Origin: an uncultured Saprospiraceae bacterium
Lineage (GTDB): Bacteria > Bacteroidota > Bacteroidia > Chitinophagales > Saprospiraceae
Direction of reading: 5' to 3'
Assembly: GCA_938015435.1 (NCBI GenBank)
Contig: CALLPN010000024.1
Coordinates: 19,770-83,769 of the forward strand
Length of the DNA: 64,000 nucleotides
Numbering within the stretch: position 1 is the stretch's first letter; the number at the start of each line of letters is the position of its first letter. A program made the position numbers and the translations under genes. Under the pieces are notes generated by a model that saw only the letters and a list, made by a program, of their open reading frames with translations, made no database searches and was not told the origin of the DNA. This document shows, one piece after another, positions 63,625-64,000 of the stretch.

Positions 63625-64000
63625 TTAATTCTTCTTCTTCGCTTTTTTAGGCGAGATCATTACGATCATTCGTCTTCCTTCCATTTTTGGTAGTGCTTCC
63701 GCAACTCCTACTTCTTCTAGCTCCTTGAGAAACTTCAATAAAAGTAACTCACCTCTATCTTTAAAGACAATGGCACGACCACGGAATTGTACATAAGCCT
63801 TCACTTTAGCACCTTCTTCTAAGAATTTATATGCGTGACGGCATTTAAATTCGAAATCGTGATCATCAGTGTTAGGACCGAAACGGATCTCTTTGATTAC
63901 AGTTTTAGCAGACTTAGCCTTAAGCTCCTTCTCCTTCTTCTTCTTATCATAGAGGAATTTCTTGTAATCAATAATCTTACAAACGGGAGGATCTGCATTG
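63625..64000 (-). CDS. infC: Translation initiation factor IF-3, C-terminal part (partial)
   Basis: The window edge cuts the gene; about 125 codons are present, without the start. The translation begins at the end of the N-terminal domain ([20 protein letters not shown]), then the linker helix ([20 protein letters not shown]) and the C-terminal ribosome-binding domain ([59 protein letters not shown]). IF-3 prevents premature 70S formation and checks initiator tRNA selection. In other bacteria infC is followed by rpmI and rplT, but here a terminator follows directly and rpmI and rplT are not seen. Confidence 0.95.
   Translation of the reverse strand, partial: NADPPVCKIIDYKKFLYDKKKKEKELKAKSAKTVIKEIRFGPNTDDHDFEFKCRHAYKFLEEGAKVKAYVQFRGRAIVFKDRGELLLLKFLKELEEVGVAEALPKMEGRRMIVMISPKKAKKKN

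Noticed and set aside
1..64000. tRNA or rRNA genes
   Set aside because: No T-arm GGTTCGAATC-type sequence in a cloverleaf context and no rRNA signature was found in the gaps.

Overview
The window looks like an AT-rich chromosomal segment from a marine-type Bacteroidota bacterium. It encodes at least four proteins with a type IX secretion (T9SS) C-terminal sorting domain, many lipoproteins with a short lipobox, promoter-like TAnnTTTG boxes, and genes with little visible Shine-Dalgarno signal. The large surface proteins with VCBS, L-domain-like and MopE-like repeats suggest the Saprospiria, but that placement is inference. No rRNA, tRNA, CRISPR array or prophage was seen. Both ends cut genes: gltB on the left and infC on the right.

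Layout. 1-2.9 kb: glutamate synthase (gltB end, gltD). 3.3-4.8 kb: an AraC regulator and a secreted PEBP-like protein. 5.0-6.4 kb: an intact IS3-family element with terminal inverted repeats, a 3-bp target duplication and a probable -1 frameshift site. 6.5-15.5 kb: small accessory genes (DUF5655, membrane protein, lipoproteins, TPR protein, YuiH-like molybdoenzyme, WD/BNR-like propeller, thioredoxin-like lipoprotein). 15.5-24.5 kb: decayed surface-protein remnants and two giant T9SS proteins. 24.6-27.1 kb: a secreted T9SS metzincin protease. 27.5-30.1 kb: EF-hand lipoprotein, Nudix hydrolase, and an AhpD-like / thioredoxin-like / CPNCWG-protein thiol cluster. 30.2-30.5 kb: an orphan minus-strand unit (short ORF or structured RNA plus a strong terminator). 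30.9-34.9 kb: sulfite dehydrogenase with its cytochrome, a Crp/Fnr regulator, rhodanese and a LytTR regulator, the last two bracketed by a GC-rich interspersed repeat. 35-38 kb: membrane protein, cytochrome c, TetR regulator. 38.2-41.1 kb: DUF2490 protein, SulP transporter and beta-carbonic anhydrase, probably an inorganic-carbon uptake operon.

41.5-42.8 kb: an ECF sigma factor, a membrane anti-sigma-like protein and a Spy/CpxP-like periplasmic protein, overlapping on the minus strand. 43-46.8 kb: lipoprotein, ElaA acetyltransferase, endonuclease/phosphatase-fold protein and a lamin-tail surface protein. 46.9-51.7 kb: asd, a small membrane protein and pntAB transhydrogenase behind a near-consensus Bacteroidota promoter. 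52.2-55.7 kb: NTF2-like secreted protein, a DUF937-OmpA fusion and a Ppx/GppA phosphatase. 56.1-61.0 kb: two MscS-type channels flanking an Lrp/AsnC regulator divergent from asparagine synthetase asnB; structured direct repeats follow asnB. 61.0-64 kb: secreted unknown, T9SS propeller protein and infC.

Metabolic themes are nitrogen assimilation (gltBD, asnB, NADPH supply by pntAB, asd), sulfur and thiol redox chemistry (sulfite dehydrogenase, rhodanese, AhpD/thioredoxin proteins), inorganic carbon uptake, and T9SS surface display. The most interesting unexplained items are the orphan minus-strand unit near 30.35 kb, the GC-rich repeat family near 33.5 and 34.95 kb, the hairpin-rich segment at 36.05-36.17 kb, the repeats after asnB, and the sigma factor without a standard start codon. 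No completely new defence or mobile system could be demonstrated from sequence alone.
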